64,000 nucleotides of DNA, taken from positions 9,202,803-9,266,802 of the forward strand of contig CM071599.1 in the NCBI GenBank assembly GCA_036435485.1, read 5' to 3'. Shown piece after piece: positions 1-10,253 of the stretch. The position numbers and the translations under genes were made by a program. A model generated the notes under the pieces. It was not told the origin of the DNA and did no database searches. It saw nothing but the letters and a program-made list of their open reading frames with translations. The DNA comes from Saposhnikovia divaricata. Its lineage: Eukaryota; Streptophyta; Magnoliopsida; Apiales; Apiaceae. Position 1 is the first letter of the stretch. Every line of letters starts with the position of its first letter.

Positions 1-102
1 CTTTCTAAGTAGTATATATTTAAAGCCTTTGAAACTTTATTATTTTATCATCACTCCCGCTTTACTTTAATAAGAAATTAAGTCCTAATTACACTTTACT
101 AT

Positions 103-285
103 TGTTAGGAGTTGTCCCACATCGGTTGTGGGAGGGGCAAATAGCTAGTTTATAAGCAATTAGTTAACTCCATTAGTATGAGCCCTTTTGGGAATACCCA
201 AAAACAAATCCGTGCGGGCTCGATCCAAAGCGGACAATATCATACTAATGTGGAGTTAAAAGGCCTGTTTGGCAAGCCCCAACAA
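103..285 (+). repeat. TRIM 5' LTR
   Basis: This is the left long terminal repeat of the TRIM. It starts TG and ends CAACA(A), directly before the Met-tRNA primer-binding site. It matches 615-795 apart from several substitutions and a small length difference near its right end. Confidence 0.83.
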
Positions 286-614
286 GTGGTATCAGAGCTA
301 TGGTTATAACGGTTCGTAACAATCTCAATGGGCTCCTAGATGAATCAAGGAAGAGGCAGGTGGGCTACCTCAGAATGGGTCAGGAAGAGGTAGATGGGCT
401 ATCCCAGGTTGGGCTTAAGGGGGAGCAAGGTGGACCTTCCAGTATGGGCCCAGGGGGTGCCAGATGGCCAGGAACTTCCAGTATGGGTCAAGGGGAGCAG
501 ATCACACAAAATGGAACCACATCGGTTGTGGGACAGTATGGGTCAAGGGGAGCAGATCACACAGAATGGTGGCAGATTCGACAGGTGTCGGGCCCGATGT
601 GTGAAGGGGGAGAT

Positions 615-795
615 TGTTAGGAGTTGTCCCACATCGGTTGTGGGAGGGGCAGATAGCTAGTTTATAAGCAATTAGTTAACTCCATTAGTATGAGGCCTTT
701 TGGGAATACCCAAAAACAAATCCGTACGGGCTCGGACCAAAGCGGACAATATCATACTAATGTGAAGTTAAGGCCTGTTTGACAAGCCCCAACAA
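615..795 (+). repeat. TRIM 3' LTR
   Basis: This is the right long terminal repeat of the TRIM, preceded by the purine tract at 600-613 and followed by the target-site copy actat at 796-800. The motif ccacatcggttgtggga found near the LTR start also occurs once inside the element (about 517-533), next to an internal 30-bp direct repeat (tcaaggggagcagatcacac). Confidence 0.83.
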
Positions 796-1302
796 ACTAT
801 CACGTGCACTTTCGCTCTCTCTTCTGCTGAACAAGAACAAGAAATGAAGTTCTGTTTACACTTTATAATCAGTTGCACTCTGACTGAACAAAGTTTTGTT
901 AAGAATTTGGTTGTCATTCCTTTCAATTTTAATGAAATGAAGATTTATTTACATTTGATTATCACTTGTACTGTGTGAACAAAATTCTATTTTCTTTTTC
1001 CCGTTTTTATTTTGATTTGCTCATTTTTACCATTTCCTGTTATTGTAATTCACTAACAAGACAAGTATTAGATTCATCACCGTATTTTGTTTTCACTTTA
1101 AGAATGCAAATGATATTTTGTCAATGTTACCCAGCCACATATACTTCATTTTGTGCAAAGCTAAAATTATGTCTCTCTGACTCTGACTCTGTAGATCTCT
1201 CTCTTTTTTCTTTCTTTCTTTAGGATATGTTGCCTTCTAGCTTTCTTTTTATAGGTTCAAGCTTCTGCCAAGTGCCTTTACCTTCTGTTATTTGTAACTT
1301 GG
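796..1302. other. Intergenic, no gene seen
   Basis: AT-rich single-copy-looking sequence between the TRIM and the SINE. It holds short, weakly repeated stretches (aagttctgtttacactttataatcagttgcactctgac resembles the segment about 90 bp later only in part). I see no coding sequence, element end or RNA gene here. Confidence 0.5.
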
Positions 1303-1317
1303 ATTTATCCTCCTTGA

Positions 1318-1564
1318 GCCAACAACATGTTGGTGCAGTGGGTTGAACCCTTGTCTCCTTTGTAGGAGGTCAAGGGTTCGACCCCTGGGTGTGTGTGAGT
1401 TTAGTTTGTATTAGTTTCCTTTCTTTGTATTTGTATTTGTATTTGTATTTGGCCGGGGGTCCTTCGGAAACAGCCTCCCTATTGTATAGGGGCATGGTCT
1501 GCGTACATCTACCCTCCTCAGACACCACTTTGAGTGGTATTATAACTGAGTAAAGTTTTAGAAA
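1318..1564 (+). mobile_element. Au-type SINE with 15-bp TSD
   Basis: The 5' half is tRNA-like: a box A-like segment (gttggtgcagtggg) is followed by a box B match (ggttcgacccc) about 50 bp later, the layout of an internal RNA polymerase III promoter. The 3' half carries the plant Au-SINE/RTE tail (cggaaacagcctcccta, then ggcatggtctgcgtaca and a ctcagacaccact segment). The exact 15-bp sequence atttatcctccttga flanks it at 1303-1317 and 1565-1579. Full length for this SINE class (about 250 bp), so it was probably a complete insertion. It encodes no protein and depends on a LINE for movement. Confidence 0.85.
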
Positions 1565-1765
1565 ATTTATCCTCCTTGAATTCCAGGCTCAAGAGGAATC
1601 TAATACGTTCTGGATTTGAAAGTTGTGGATGCAGGGGTCGGCATTATCTATTTATTTGTATTTTATATTCTACCAGTAAACTATCTTTTTATTGTCGGGT
1701 TGTAAATACTTTTAAGGAGGATGCTCTGTTTTTGTTTGTTTTGTGTCCTGGATTTGAACCAAATC

Positions 1766-2405
1766 TAGGGGTCATTTGGCAAATCTGAATTAATTTTTCT
1801 GAATTATTAAAATTTCTGAATCAATCAAATTTATGAAGTATTAAGATAAATTATAAGTGAACTATTCGGCAAATCTGAATTGTATTATTTGAATGATATA
1901 TAAAAATTATTTTTTTCTTTTCGGGAAAAAGAGAAAGACTTAAATAATTAAATATTCAATATCTAAAATCAACATAAATAATTAGTTATTATATCTATAA
2001 TTAACTTTTTTACTTTATAATATAAATATATTTATATAATGGACGAAAAATGTTATCACTTAAATATACCAAATTGTTATCATTAGTAGAAAATCAAAGA
2101 GAAATTTTAATATATTACTATTATTATGTAATGGATAATTTAACGTATTACATAATTTACATAATTCATATTGATAAACTGATTATAATAAAAAAGATTT
2201 GTAAAATTAATGAACAACAAAACGTACCACATATATACAGTGACTCGTTTCTTAATCATTGAGCTAGGATTTGAAATCTTAATCGGTCATATAGACTTCT
2301 CCTCCCATTCAGAAGATTAAAGCAACAATCATACGATCTTAACCATTTAGCAGGTTGCATTAAGTTCAGTTAAGACTGTTAAGATGTTATCAAATGACGC
2401 TTAAA
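1766..2405. mobile_element. Possible non-autonomous DNA transposon (MITE-like)
   Basis: An AT-rich block of about 640 bp starts with ggggtcatttggcaaat and ends with atcaaatgacgct, which are imperfect inverted repeats sharing the core GTCATTTG. Such ends are common in plant hAT-type MITEs. I could not see a clean target-site duplication, and the open frames within it (for example 2050-2262) are low-complexity and not gene-like. Confidence 0.35.
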
Positions 2406-2656
2406 TGTAATCGAGATATCGTGTTTTCAAGGAACTAACTGAATTGTTGAATATTATTTAGCTACAAATGTGATGTTGTTATGCGTCATGTATTGTTACT
2501 ATGACACTAGTTTTTTATGATATATTCAAAAAAAGTCACTTGACCACTGCTTTTGTTATCCTCAAGTTAATTCTCATGTGAGAAAAAAATACTGGAACTT
2601 CTCATCTATCTTGTTGGTAACTGCCAAGCATCAATGTGTTTCTTTGGGGATAGGGA

Positions 2657-2875
2657 TAGGGCTGTAAACGAACCGAGTCGAACCGAGTTTTGTCGAGTTC
2701 GAGTTCGAGTCGAGTTTTTTTTTATCGAACCGAGCCAAGCTCGTTAACACTATCGATCAGAATATTCAGTTCGAACTCGAGTTCGTTATCAACCGAGTCG
2801 AGTACCGAGTTTTTAACGAGCTTTACTATCGATCCCGAGTTCGAGTCGAACCGAGCAAGTCGTTAAACTTTTATT
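2657..2875. repeat. hAT 5' terminal and subterminal repeat array
   Basis: This stretch is dense in short motifs built from CGAGT and its complement (gagtcga, accgag, gagttcgag), in both orientations. hAT transposases bind such subterminal motifs in addition to the terminal inverted repeat, so this is the probable transposase-binding region. The same motif set recurs in inverted orientation at 7468-7691. Confidence 0.75.
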
Positions 2876-3218
2876 TTTGTTTTTTGTTTTGGGCTGACTG
2901 ACTGAGCCCAACTACTGAATTACAACGGCCCAAACGGCCAAACCCAAAGTAAACAACTAATAAAAGTATAAACTAAAAATTAAAAAGTAAAATTCAATTA
3001 TTTCCATCAGTACACCATTATCGACTAATCCAGAATCCAGATCTAACATTACGACTTCCTCTTCCGAGTTCCTCTCTTCCGTCTTCCGTCAATCCGTGGT
3101 CGTCGTCGTTCGATTATCCTCTTTTGGTATAATTCTTATCTATTAATTCATTGATTTCATTCTCTACTTGATGAATTTGTTTTAGGGTTTATATATATGT
3201 ATGTATCATGTACGAGTA

Positions 3219-3221
<3 letters not shown>

Positions 3222-3258
<37 letters not shown>

Positions 3259-3269
3259 CCCCCTCTCTC

Positions 3270-3343
<74 letters not shown>

Positions 3344-3358
3344 CCCCCCCCTCTCTCA
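3222..3358. repeat. (CT)n microsatellite in hAT leader intron
   Basis: About 135 bp of CT dinucleotides is interrupted by two runs of C. It lies between the probable 5' leader exon (donor-like ttttg/gtataa near 3126) and the splice acceptor at 4384. The reading frame of Leu-Ser repeats through it is an artefact of the repeat. Confidence 0.95.
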
Positions 3359-4391
3359 CTATTTGTAATTACTAATTAGTTTGTAGGCTAATTGTTTGTC
3401 ACACAGGAGTAGAGAAGTTCGAAATGTTTGATTTGGTATAGTTAGATATTATGAACTGTGAATTTTGACTGTTTTCGAGCTAGAAGTTATTGCATTTGTG
3501 GCGATTTGATTAGTTTCATAATTACTGGTCTGTAAGCAGCTAATGAGACACAGTAGTTAAATATACTGTCGAAATATCAGTTTTGTATTAGTTGCAGTTT
3601 TGTATACACATTTACATGTTCCTGGTCCTGGTGGCCTGATTAAATAATGCCTTATCGAAATATCAGTTTCATGTATCACGTTGATGCTCTTTAAGTTGAA
3701 ACTGTAATATGAAGATTCATATATGATTTCTTGACGAGATAAAATCCTCATAAGATCTGACTTTTGTTTCCACTTTCCAATTTTCCATACACTCATGCTG
3801 CAATATGTATCAATGTTTTGTATTTTGTATTTTGTATTAAAGTTACTTATAATTAACTTTCTGGATGAAATTCTAAAATCGTAGTAAGCTAGTGTCATAA
3901 AACTACAAAACTGGCGTGATGATCCTGTTGGAAATTTGCTATGTAATTACATTGTTGACGCACACTAATCCTATTCCTAATATAGAACATTGCTTTGTAA
4001 GCTGTGGTTATGCTTGACACATCTCTTGTTTATTACTATATTGTTTAAGGCTAAACCTGGTGTCAAGCTGACGGTGGCAAATACTGAAATACATGGCTAG
4101 CAAATCCATTGTAATTAGCATGTGGAGTATGATTCCTGTATATTAATGAAATGTTTTCCGTGTAGTCTAGAAACTTGTTATAATATAGCAGCATGAGTGT
4201 CGGCCATTCAGATATGTATTCAGATATGTAACAGCATAAGATTCATGTATCTGTTGTGTTCCAATATGTATTTTAGCTGCCTGACTTTTGTTTCCACTTT
4301 CCAATTTTCCATACATTGATTAATTGATTAATTCTTAGTTCTTACTAAAGTTGAGTAGTTGACTTTGTTTTATCTTATTTTCAGAGTAGAA

Positions 4392-7196
4392 ATGACATCA
4401 AAAAGATCTAGACGGTACATAGAAGTAATCCCAGAAGATGCTGAGTTTCAAGAAAATGTAGGAAGTTTCGGAGATGAAACTCCATCCGATGATGACATAG
4501 GTGACCAGCAGGAGGCCCTCAGTAATCGAAAGAGAAAGAGAACAAGAAGTTCGAATGCATCATCTAAAGATAAAGAAAAAGCAAGTGGACTTACGAGCGA
4601 ACATGATATTCCACAAGCTGTAGATCTTCCTTACACAAAAAAGCCAAGGAAAAAGAGGTCTGAAGCTTGGAAGTTTCTAGACGAAGTTGTGATTGATGGT
4701 GTCAAGTTTGCAAAGTGCAAACTTTGCAAGGCTGAATTAAAACGTGGTGAAACCTGTTCAACATCGGCTTTGAACAGACATGTGAACAAGTGCAAGGCAA
4801 CACATGGTATCGGATTCCAAAAGCAGGCGCAACTCCAATTTCAAGCTGGAGATAGTTCATCGGAGGTAACACTTGCTAATTTCAGGTATGAACATGGGGA
4901 AATGAGAAAAACTGTCTCTCATTATGTATTGGTAAATGAATTACCTTTTATTCATGTTGAGAGTTATATGTTTAATGAGCTTATGAGGAAAGCAACTCCC
5001 CACTGGCAGAAAATTAGTAGGGCCACTGTAAGATCTGATTGTATGGTTACGTATGAAATTGAGAAGACAAAATTAAAAGAAGTTTTTAAGTCTGTCAAGA
5101 GGATTAATATAACAACAGATATGTGGACCTCGTCAACTCAGAAAATAGGGTATATGGTTATTACAGCCCATTGGATAGACTGCGACTGGAAGCTAAATAT
5201 GAGGGTTATTAGTTTCTGTAATGTCCCCCCTCCTCACAGTGGTTATGTAATTGCAGATGCTATATCTAAATGTTTGAACGAATGGGAGATTGAAAATAAA
5301 ATAGGAACAGTGAGTGTAGATAATGCAAAGGCAAATGATGTTGCCTTACGAACTTTAAAAGATATGTACAATATTAGAAAGACAACTTTGCCAATTGGAG
5401 GGAAATTGTTTCAGGTGCGATGTTGTGCACACATACTAAATTTATGTGTGCAAGATGGATTGGATCCGATAGAAAAAATAATTGATAAAATTCGAGATGG
5501 TGTAAAATATGTGGCTGCTTCTGAAGGTCGTAGGATAAAGTTTGCTGAAATTGCTAAACTCCTACATTTTAAGAATAAAAAGTTAATTTTAGATGTTCCG
5601 ACTCGTTGGAATTCTACTTTTAAAATGCTGCAATGTGCTGTTGAATTTAAACAAGTTTTTGAACGATTTCCCTCGTCTGATAAAGGATTTGAGGATTATG
5701 TTCCTGATGCGGAGGATTGGGAACGGGTTGAAGGAGTTTGTAGTATCTTAGAAACATTCAATGTTGTCACTAATATTGTGTCAGGTACTCATTATCCGAC
5801 ATCAAACTTGTTTTTGGCAGAAATAAGGAAAGTTAAACAGATTCTGGATAAGAATACTTTTGATCAGAATTCAAGGATAAGAGAGATGGTAGCTGAAATG
5901 AAACTTAAATTTGATAAATACTGGGGTCAGTGCAATCTGGTAATGTCTATAGGTGCTGTTATGGATCCACGTTTTAAAATGAAACTTCCTATGTTTTGCT
6001 TTCCAACTCTTTATCCGCGTGAAGGTGAGGCAGATCGAAATATTGCTTATTTACAAGATGTGTTGAATGAACTTTATCAAGAATACTATCTTGAAGATTG
6101 AGCTAAATCAACTGATTTGTTTGAGTCAGATCCAATATTATCTGATAATCACATCAACATGGATGAAGGAGACACACCACAAGGAATAAATGAATATGAA
6201 AGTTTCATTCGTGAGAGTGGTGCAATTTTTGAACCCATGAAATCAGAATTAGATGACTATTTAGCTGAAAAAATTGTGATTCCTGCTCCTAATTGTTCAA
6301 AAACTTTTGATGTATTAGCTTGGTGGAAAGGAAACAGTGCAAAGTATCCTATCTTGTCAAAAATGGCTCGCGATATCTTGGGTATTCCGATGAGCACAGT
6401 TGCTTCGGAATCGACTTTCAGCGCTGGGAAACGAGTGATTGAACCACATCGCTCCTGTTTAAAACCTGAGACTGTAGAGATGCTATTGTGTGGTGCTGAC
6501 TGGGTACGCGAACTATATGGGCTGAAGAAACCAAAGGTATATATTTTCTTTATTGTCACTTTGACTTTAGATTATGCGGGCATGTCAGTTGAATATAGTT
6601 TACCCTAGTTTTATTATGATCTAGATTGAAACAAGAATAAGTTGCGAAATGAACTACTCTATTAGATATCTGCCACAGTAGGTCGGTAGATCTTTTATAT
6701 GTAACTACGTTTTTGCATTATGCTGTCATTCAAATCTATAAAGAACTAGTGTAATTAGCTTGAGTACTGTGTGTTGATAAGGCATTCATTTTGCTGCAAT
6801 ACAAATCTGCATGGGAATCCTTCAATAATAATACTTGAATTTGTTTAATCCATCATTCATAGTCTCAGGTTTGGTTGTGTTGATTTAACAGTAATAATGT
6901 CGCTTTGGTTGTTAATCAAGTTGCCATTAGACAATGTAATAATGCGTAGGTGACAATTAACTATAATTTTCACCAGATTAATTAATAATTGCCAGTTTAT
7001 CATGAAAATGTATCTGACTGAATGTATCTGACTGAATGCAATTTTAGTGTCTATGGCATGTCTGAATGTTTTATGCAAAGTATCCTATTAGTTGTTTCAT
7101 GTTTGTAATCTGATAGTGGCCATTTTGTTGCAGGATGCCCCCAAAGTGACAGAAGTTATTGAGATCGAATTGGATTTCGATAAAGTGACTACTTGA
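4392..7196 (+). pseudogene. hAT transposase (BED zinc finger), one nonsense codon
   Basis: Coding exon 1 runs 4392-6536 and a last exon 7134-7196; the intron has donor AAG/GTATAT and acceptor TTGTTGCAG/GAT, and the phase matches. The start follows an acceptor-like tattttcag at 4376-4384, so the leader is probably spliced. The protein has a nuclear-type basic N-terminus (KRKRTR), a BED zinc finger around residues 100-140 (CKLC ... H...C), the hAT catalytic core (DMWTSS; PTRWNST), and the C-terminal hAT dimerisation region (ILGIPMSTVASESTFSAGKR). An in-frame TGA at 6099-6101 interrupts it; the frame then continues unchanged, so no indel is involved. Protein would be about 735 residues. The family cuts and pastes the transposon in the nucleus. 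TIRs and TSDs around it argue for a real transposon gene rather than a domesticated RICESLEEPER/DAYSLEEPER gene. Confidence 0.88.
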
Positions 7197-7467
7197 GTAC
7201 TTGTTGACAGTGTTGGAATGACAGTGTTGCAGAGCAGTGAGCCAGTGACCACCATTTTGACTTGTGATGTTATGCAGATTCACCAAAAGTAGCTGCTACT
7301 AGACTGCTTCTGCTTGTAACCTAGAGTACTAAAGTAGTATAGTACTAATATTTGGAATTCTGACTTGTTAAGTGGTGTAACTAAAGTAGTATGATCATAT
7401 GTATGAATGAATGTTTATTTGTTGGTGCTGGCCTGCTGGGATAATTTTTTTTTTAAAATGTAAGTAG

Positions 7468-7691
7468 TTTATCGAGTCGAACCGAGTTTATCGAGTCGAA
7501 CCCGATTTCGAGTCGATAACGAGTCGAGTCGAGTCGAACAACAAAAAAACTCGGACCGACTCGTTAATCTTATCGAACAAAATTGGCTGTTCGAACTCGA
7601 GCTCGTTACCGATCCTAACCGAGCCGAGTCGAGTTTCTTACCGAGTCGAGTCGAGTATCTTATCGACCAGCTCGGTTCGTTTACAGCCCTA
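7468..7691. repeat. hAT 3' terminal and subterminal repeat array
   Basis: The mirror of the 5' array: many copies of cgagtcgag and gtcgaacc motifs up to the terminal inverted repeat, which ends cagcccta at 7691. The open frame read through it on the minus strand is repeat-derived. Confidence 0.75.
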
Positions 7692-8020
7692 GATAGGGAC
7701 AAATATCTGAAATAAATAAAGATGATAAGAAACATGGTCAGCACTCAGCATCCCCAACAAATGTTAGGATCACTTATTTTGATTTTTGATCACATTTAAT
7801 TTTGTTGGTCAATTTTTTTAAAATTATGACTTAACTTTTCATTTTTTTTAAAATTTAAAAATTAAATCTCATAATACGATAAATGTACTTTATGATAGTA
7901 ATTTTTTAAAAATTATAATTATCATACATTATAAATAATTTTTATTATAAAATTGATCAAAGTAACAAAATAAGAATAACAAAGAGACTAGAAATTAACG
8001 GGCATAAATCCTTTTTTTAG
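7692..8020. other. Intergenic, AT-rich
   Basis: AT-rich flank of the hAT element beginning with its target-site copy. I see only low-complexity A/T runs and no gene or element end. Confidence 0.45.
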
Positions 8021-8990
8021 ATCATAAGGCTTGTTGCCATTTTACCATCTTATTTACAAAGCTATATACATTCATTTTGTCCGTATTTACAAAGCCATTC
8101 TCTCTCTCTCTCTTCTGTCTAGCAGCTTACAAATAGAAGATATAAGAGATAGAAAAGAAAATTGTATGTTGAGATGTGTTTTGAAATGAAATACAACAGG
8201 CCTATTTATAGGCTATAGAAAATCACTATGCTGTACTATTCCAACAACTCCAGTGGGCCCCGCCTGTATAGTAACCACTATTCCAACAACCAAAACCGTG
8301 TTTGTGGAAATTTTTTTTTACGTGGGCCCCATCTGCATAGTAACCACTATTTGCAAAGTAACTACTATTTACACAGTAATCACTATTTACACAGTAATCA
8401 CTATTTGCACAGTACCTGCATAGTAACCGTGCATAGTAATCGTGCATAGTAATCTTGCATAGTAACCGCGCATAGTATTACTATTTTTTTATATCTCTTG
8501 GGTTTCTCTCTTCTGTTTATTCTGCTGTTTTAATTCATCTCAGAAAATAATCCAAGTACCAGATTAATTTAATTATTTTGTTTAAAATAATTAATTAATC
8601 TGTTACTTATTTAATTTTTAGAGTAAATTAATTTTTTATAATACCTTGAGATATTATGTCTGTGCTTGATCGTCAATAGGCTTTAGCAATTCTTTCTGTG
8701 AATTAATGTGTTGATCCTTCTCGTATGTGCTGACACTTAGTGCAGTGGTCTGGTTCACAAGTGACTAGCACTGATCTTGATTTTCACACCTTCGTTACAT
8801 TCCAATTGATTAGCCTGCAGCAGTATCTTTAATTAATTTGAATACATAGAATCTTTTGGCCCTTCAACTGAATCATCTGTACATCTTATTCTGTCACTAA
8901 GGCTTGATCATGTTAATGAACTTATTTCAGCGACTTGATCCTTGTTGATGCCTGTTCTTCAAATTTCACGATCCCTGTATAGAGTTAATA
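8020..8990 (-). repeat. LTR-like promoter fragment (possible solo LTR)
   Basis: Read on the minus strand, this region has a TATA box (tataaatagg, 8210-8201) followed by a leader with ctgttgtatttcatttc and a GA-rich tract, and upstream an array of short repeats. This is the layout of a retrotransposon LTR (U3 repeats, TATA, R/U5). No internal gag-pol accompanies it. I could not fix the TG/CA ends or a target duplication, so the extent is approximate and it may be an ordinary promoter-like fragment. Confidence 0.3.
8333..8480. repeat. Short tandem repeats (18-bp and 14-bp units)
   Basis: Two adjoining arrays share the word catagtaa/cacagtaa. The left one has units of about 18 bp (acacagtaatcactattt), the right one units of about 14 bp (gtgcatagtaatc). 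Both-strand open frames with His/Asn/Tyr repeats arise from this array and are not genes. Confidence 0.8.
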
Positions 8991-9162
8991 TTATTTATCT
9001 TTTATTCTAGTTGAGTTATATATGTCCTCTATTACATATTACATTACATTATGATTTACACCTGGTTAACAATAATCTCTTCAACTTCAGAAGCCAAAGT
9101 TCAGCTTCAAGTTTTTCAGGATCAAGAATGAGTAAGTTTTTTTTTTCCTTTTACAAAACAAA

Positions 9163-9495
9163 GAGCCCGTTTGGCAACTGGCTTAAACCCATTTTCTACT
9201 TTAAATTAAAAATATCGATTTGAAACTAAAAAAACAGCTTAAAGTTAAAAGTTGGTAGGAGATATTCTTCTAAATGACTTATTTTTTTTTGTGAATTTTA
9301 TTTAATAGACGTTAATATCATTTTTCAAATAAACAATTTATTTAAATTTATTTTTATGTTTACATTTTTAATAATTCATAAGTTACCCATAATATAAAAT
9401 TACCCAAACAGATATTGACAAAAATTGTACTTTTTATTTATCACTTTAAGCAACTTGAAGTCATAAGTAATAATTTTAAACATAGCCAAACTATC
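9163..9495. mobile_element. Possible MITE
   Basis: Begins with gagcccgtttggcaactgg and ends near catagccaaacta, weak inverted repeats around the core GTTTGGC, enclosing AT-rich sequence. Such ends are common in plant MITEs; no clear target duplication is visible. Confidence 0.25.
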
Positions 9496-9689
9496 TCCAA
9501 GACGAATAATATGTTATTTTATTTTAAAATAAGTTAGAAGATTAGATACTTGTATAAATGTCTCGAACATTGGCGATCTTATCCGAAAATTATTGTACAT
9601 ATACTTTTTTATTATAATTTATAAGTTTTAACAAATCTCGACTCAATATTAATCAGAGTCGAACCAAGTACCCTTAATTACTTGAACTA

Positions 9690-9954
9690 TGTTGGAGTAA
9701 GTGAGTAAGTCAGTCTAGTGGCTCAGCTAGTGGCTCCAGTTGCTCCAACTCAGCATAGTTAGTTACGATTAGAATAGTTAGTTAATATTGTTCTCTTCTC
9801 ATGTATATATATTGTTGAGCTCTAAGTGAACAAACTGTGATTGTAAATTCAGAATGTAACTTTTCATTCTCTCATAATGTCATTGTATACAATTAGTTAG
9901 TTACAATCAAGTCATCATCTTCAATCTTTCATCTGTATTTTCTGCAAATTATCA
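9690..9954 (+). repeat. Copia-1 5' LTR
   Basis: Starts TG, ends TTATCA just before the primer-binding site at 9955. It contains the word tatatatattgttgagctc. It differs from the 3' LTR at about two bases and lacks one gtta repeat unit. Confidence 0.93.
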
Positions 9955-10253
9955 TGGTATCAGAGCAGGTTTGCAAGCTTTTAATGGCGATTTTGACTTG
10001 TTTTGTTTCGTTCTTGCGATCATCGTCTTCATTTTTTAACATTTCGATTATCAGGTGATCTCGATCTTTATCTCGATCTCTTTCGTCTCGAGAGAGATTA
10101 TTCATATCTTGTTCGTTGTTGATCTTGCTTATATCGTATCTGTAGATTCAAGATCTTGTTTATCATTTTTTGTTCGTGTTCTTAAATTGTTTACATATAC
10201 ATCTTTCGTGTATGTATATTTTACATATCTGAGTCTGTTTTCTTGAGAAATTC

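Larger units (their letters stand above)
103..795 (+). mobile_element. TRIM (miniature LTR retrotransposon)
   Basis: Two direct repeats of about 180 bp (103-285 and 615-795) begin TGTTAGGAGTTGTCCCAC and end CCCCAACA(A). The bases after the first repeat, 287-298, read tggtatcagagc, the usual plant primer-binding site complementary to initiator Met-tRNA. A purine tract (gtgaagggggagat) precedes the second repeat. The 5-bp sequence actat flanks both ends (98-102 and 796-800), a target-site duplication. The internal part is only about 330 bp and has no gag or pol similarity, so the element needs proteins from another LTR element. The LTRs differ at about eight positions, so this copy is not very recent. 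Boundaries are sure to within one base; open frames inside it are not convincing genes. Confidence 0.85.
2657..7691 (+). mobile_element. Full-length hAT-superfamily DNA transposon
   Basis: The element starts TAGGGCTGTAAACGAAC and ends with the inverse, gttcgtttacagcccta. The 8-bp target duplication gataggga is exact on both sides (2649-2656 and 7692-7699), the length diagnostic for hAT transposons. Inside are arrays of GAGTCGA/TCGAGTC subterminal motifs at both ends and one transposase gene (4392-7196) with a probable 5' leader intron. Length is 5,035 bp, typical of autonomous hAT elements. Ends and target copies look undamaged, so the copy could still be cut if transposase is supplied. Its own transposase carries one in-frame stop. 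Confidence 0.93.

Noticed and set aside
300..660. Two overlapping frames inside the TRIM
   Set aside because: Gly-rich sequence from internal repeats; TRIMs do not code for proteins and no gag or pol motif is present.
3197..3379. Open frame of Leu-Ser repeats
   Set aside because: It is the translation of a CT microsatellite in the hAT leader intron.
4392..7196. Domesticated RICESLEEPER/DAYSLEEPER-type host gene
   Set aside because: The gene is enclosed by matching TIRs and an exact 8-bp TSD and has a nonsense codon, so it is a transposon copy.
8226..8449. Open frames on both strands with His/Asn/Tyr repeats
   Set aside because: They follow the 18-bp and 14-bp tandem repeats; both strands are open for the same reason.
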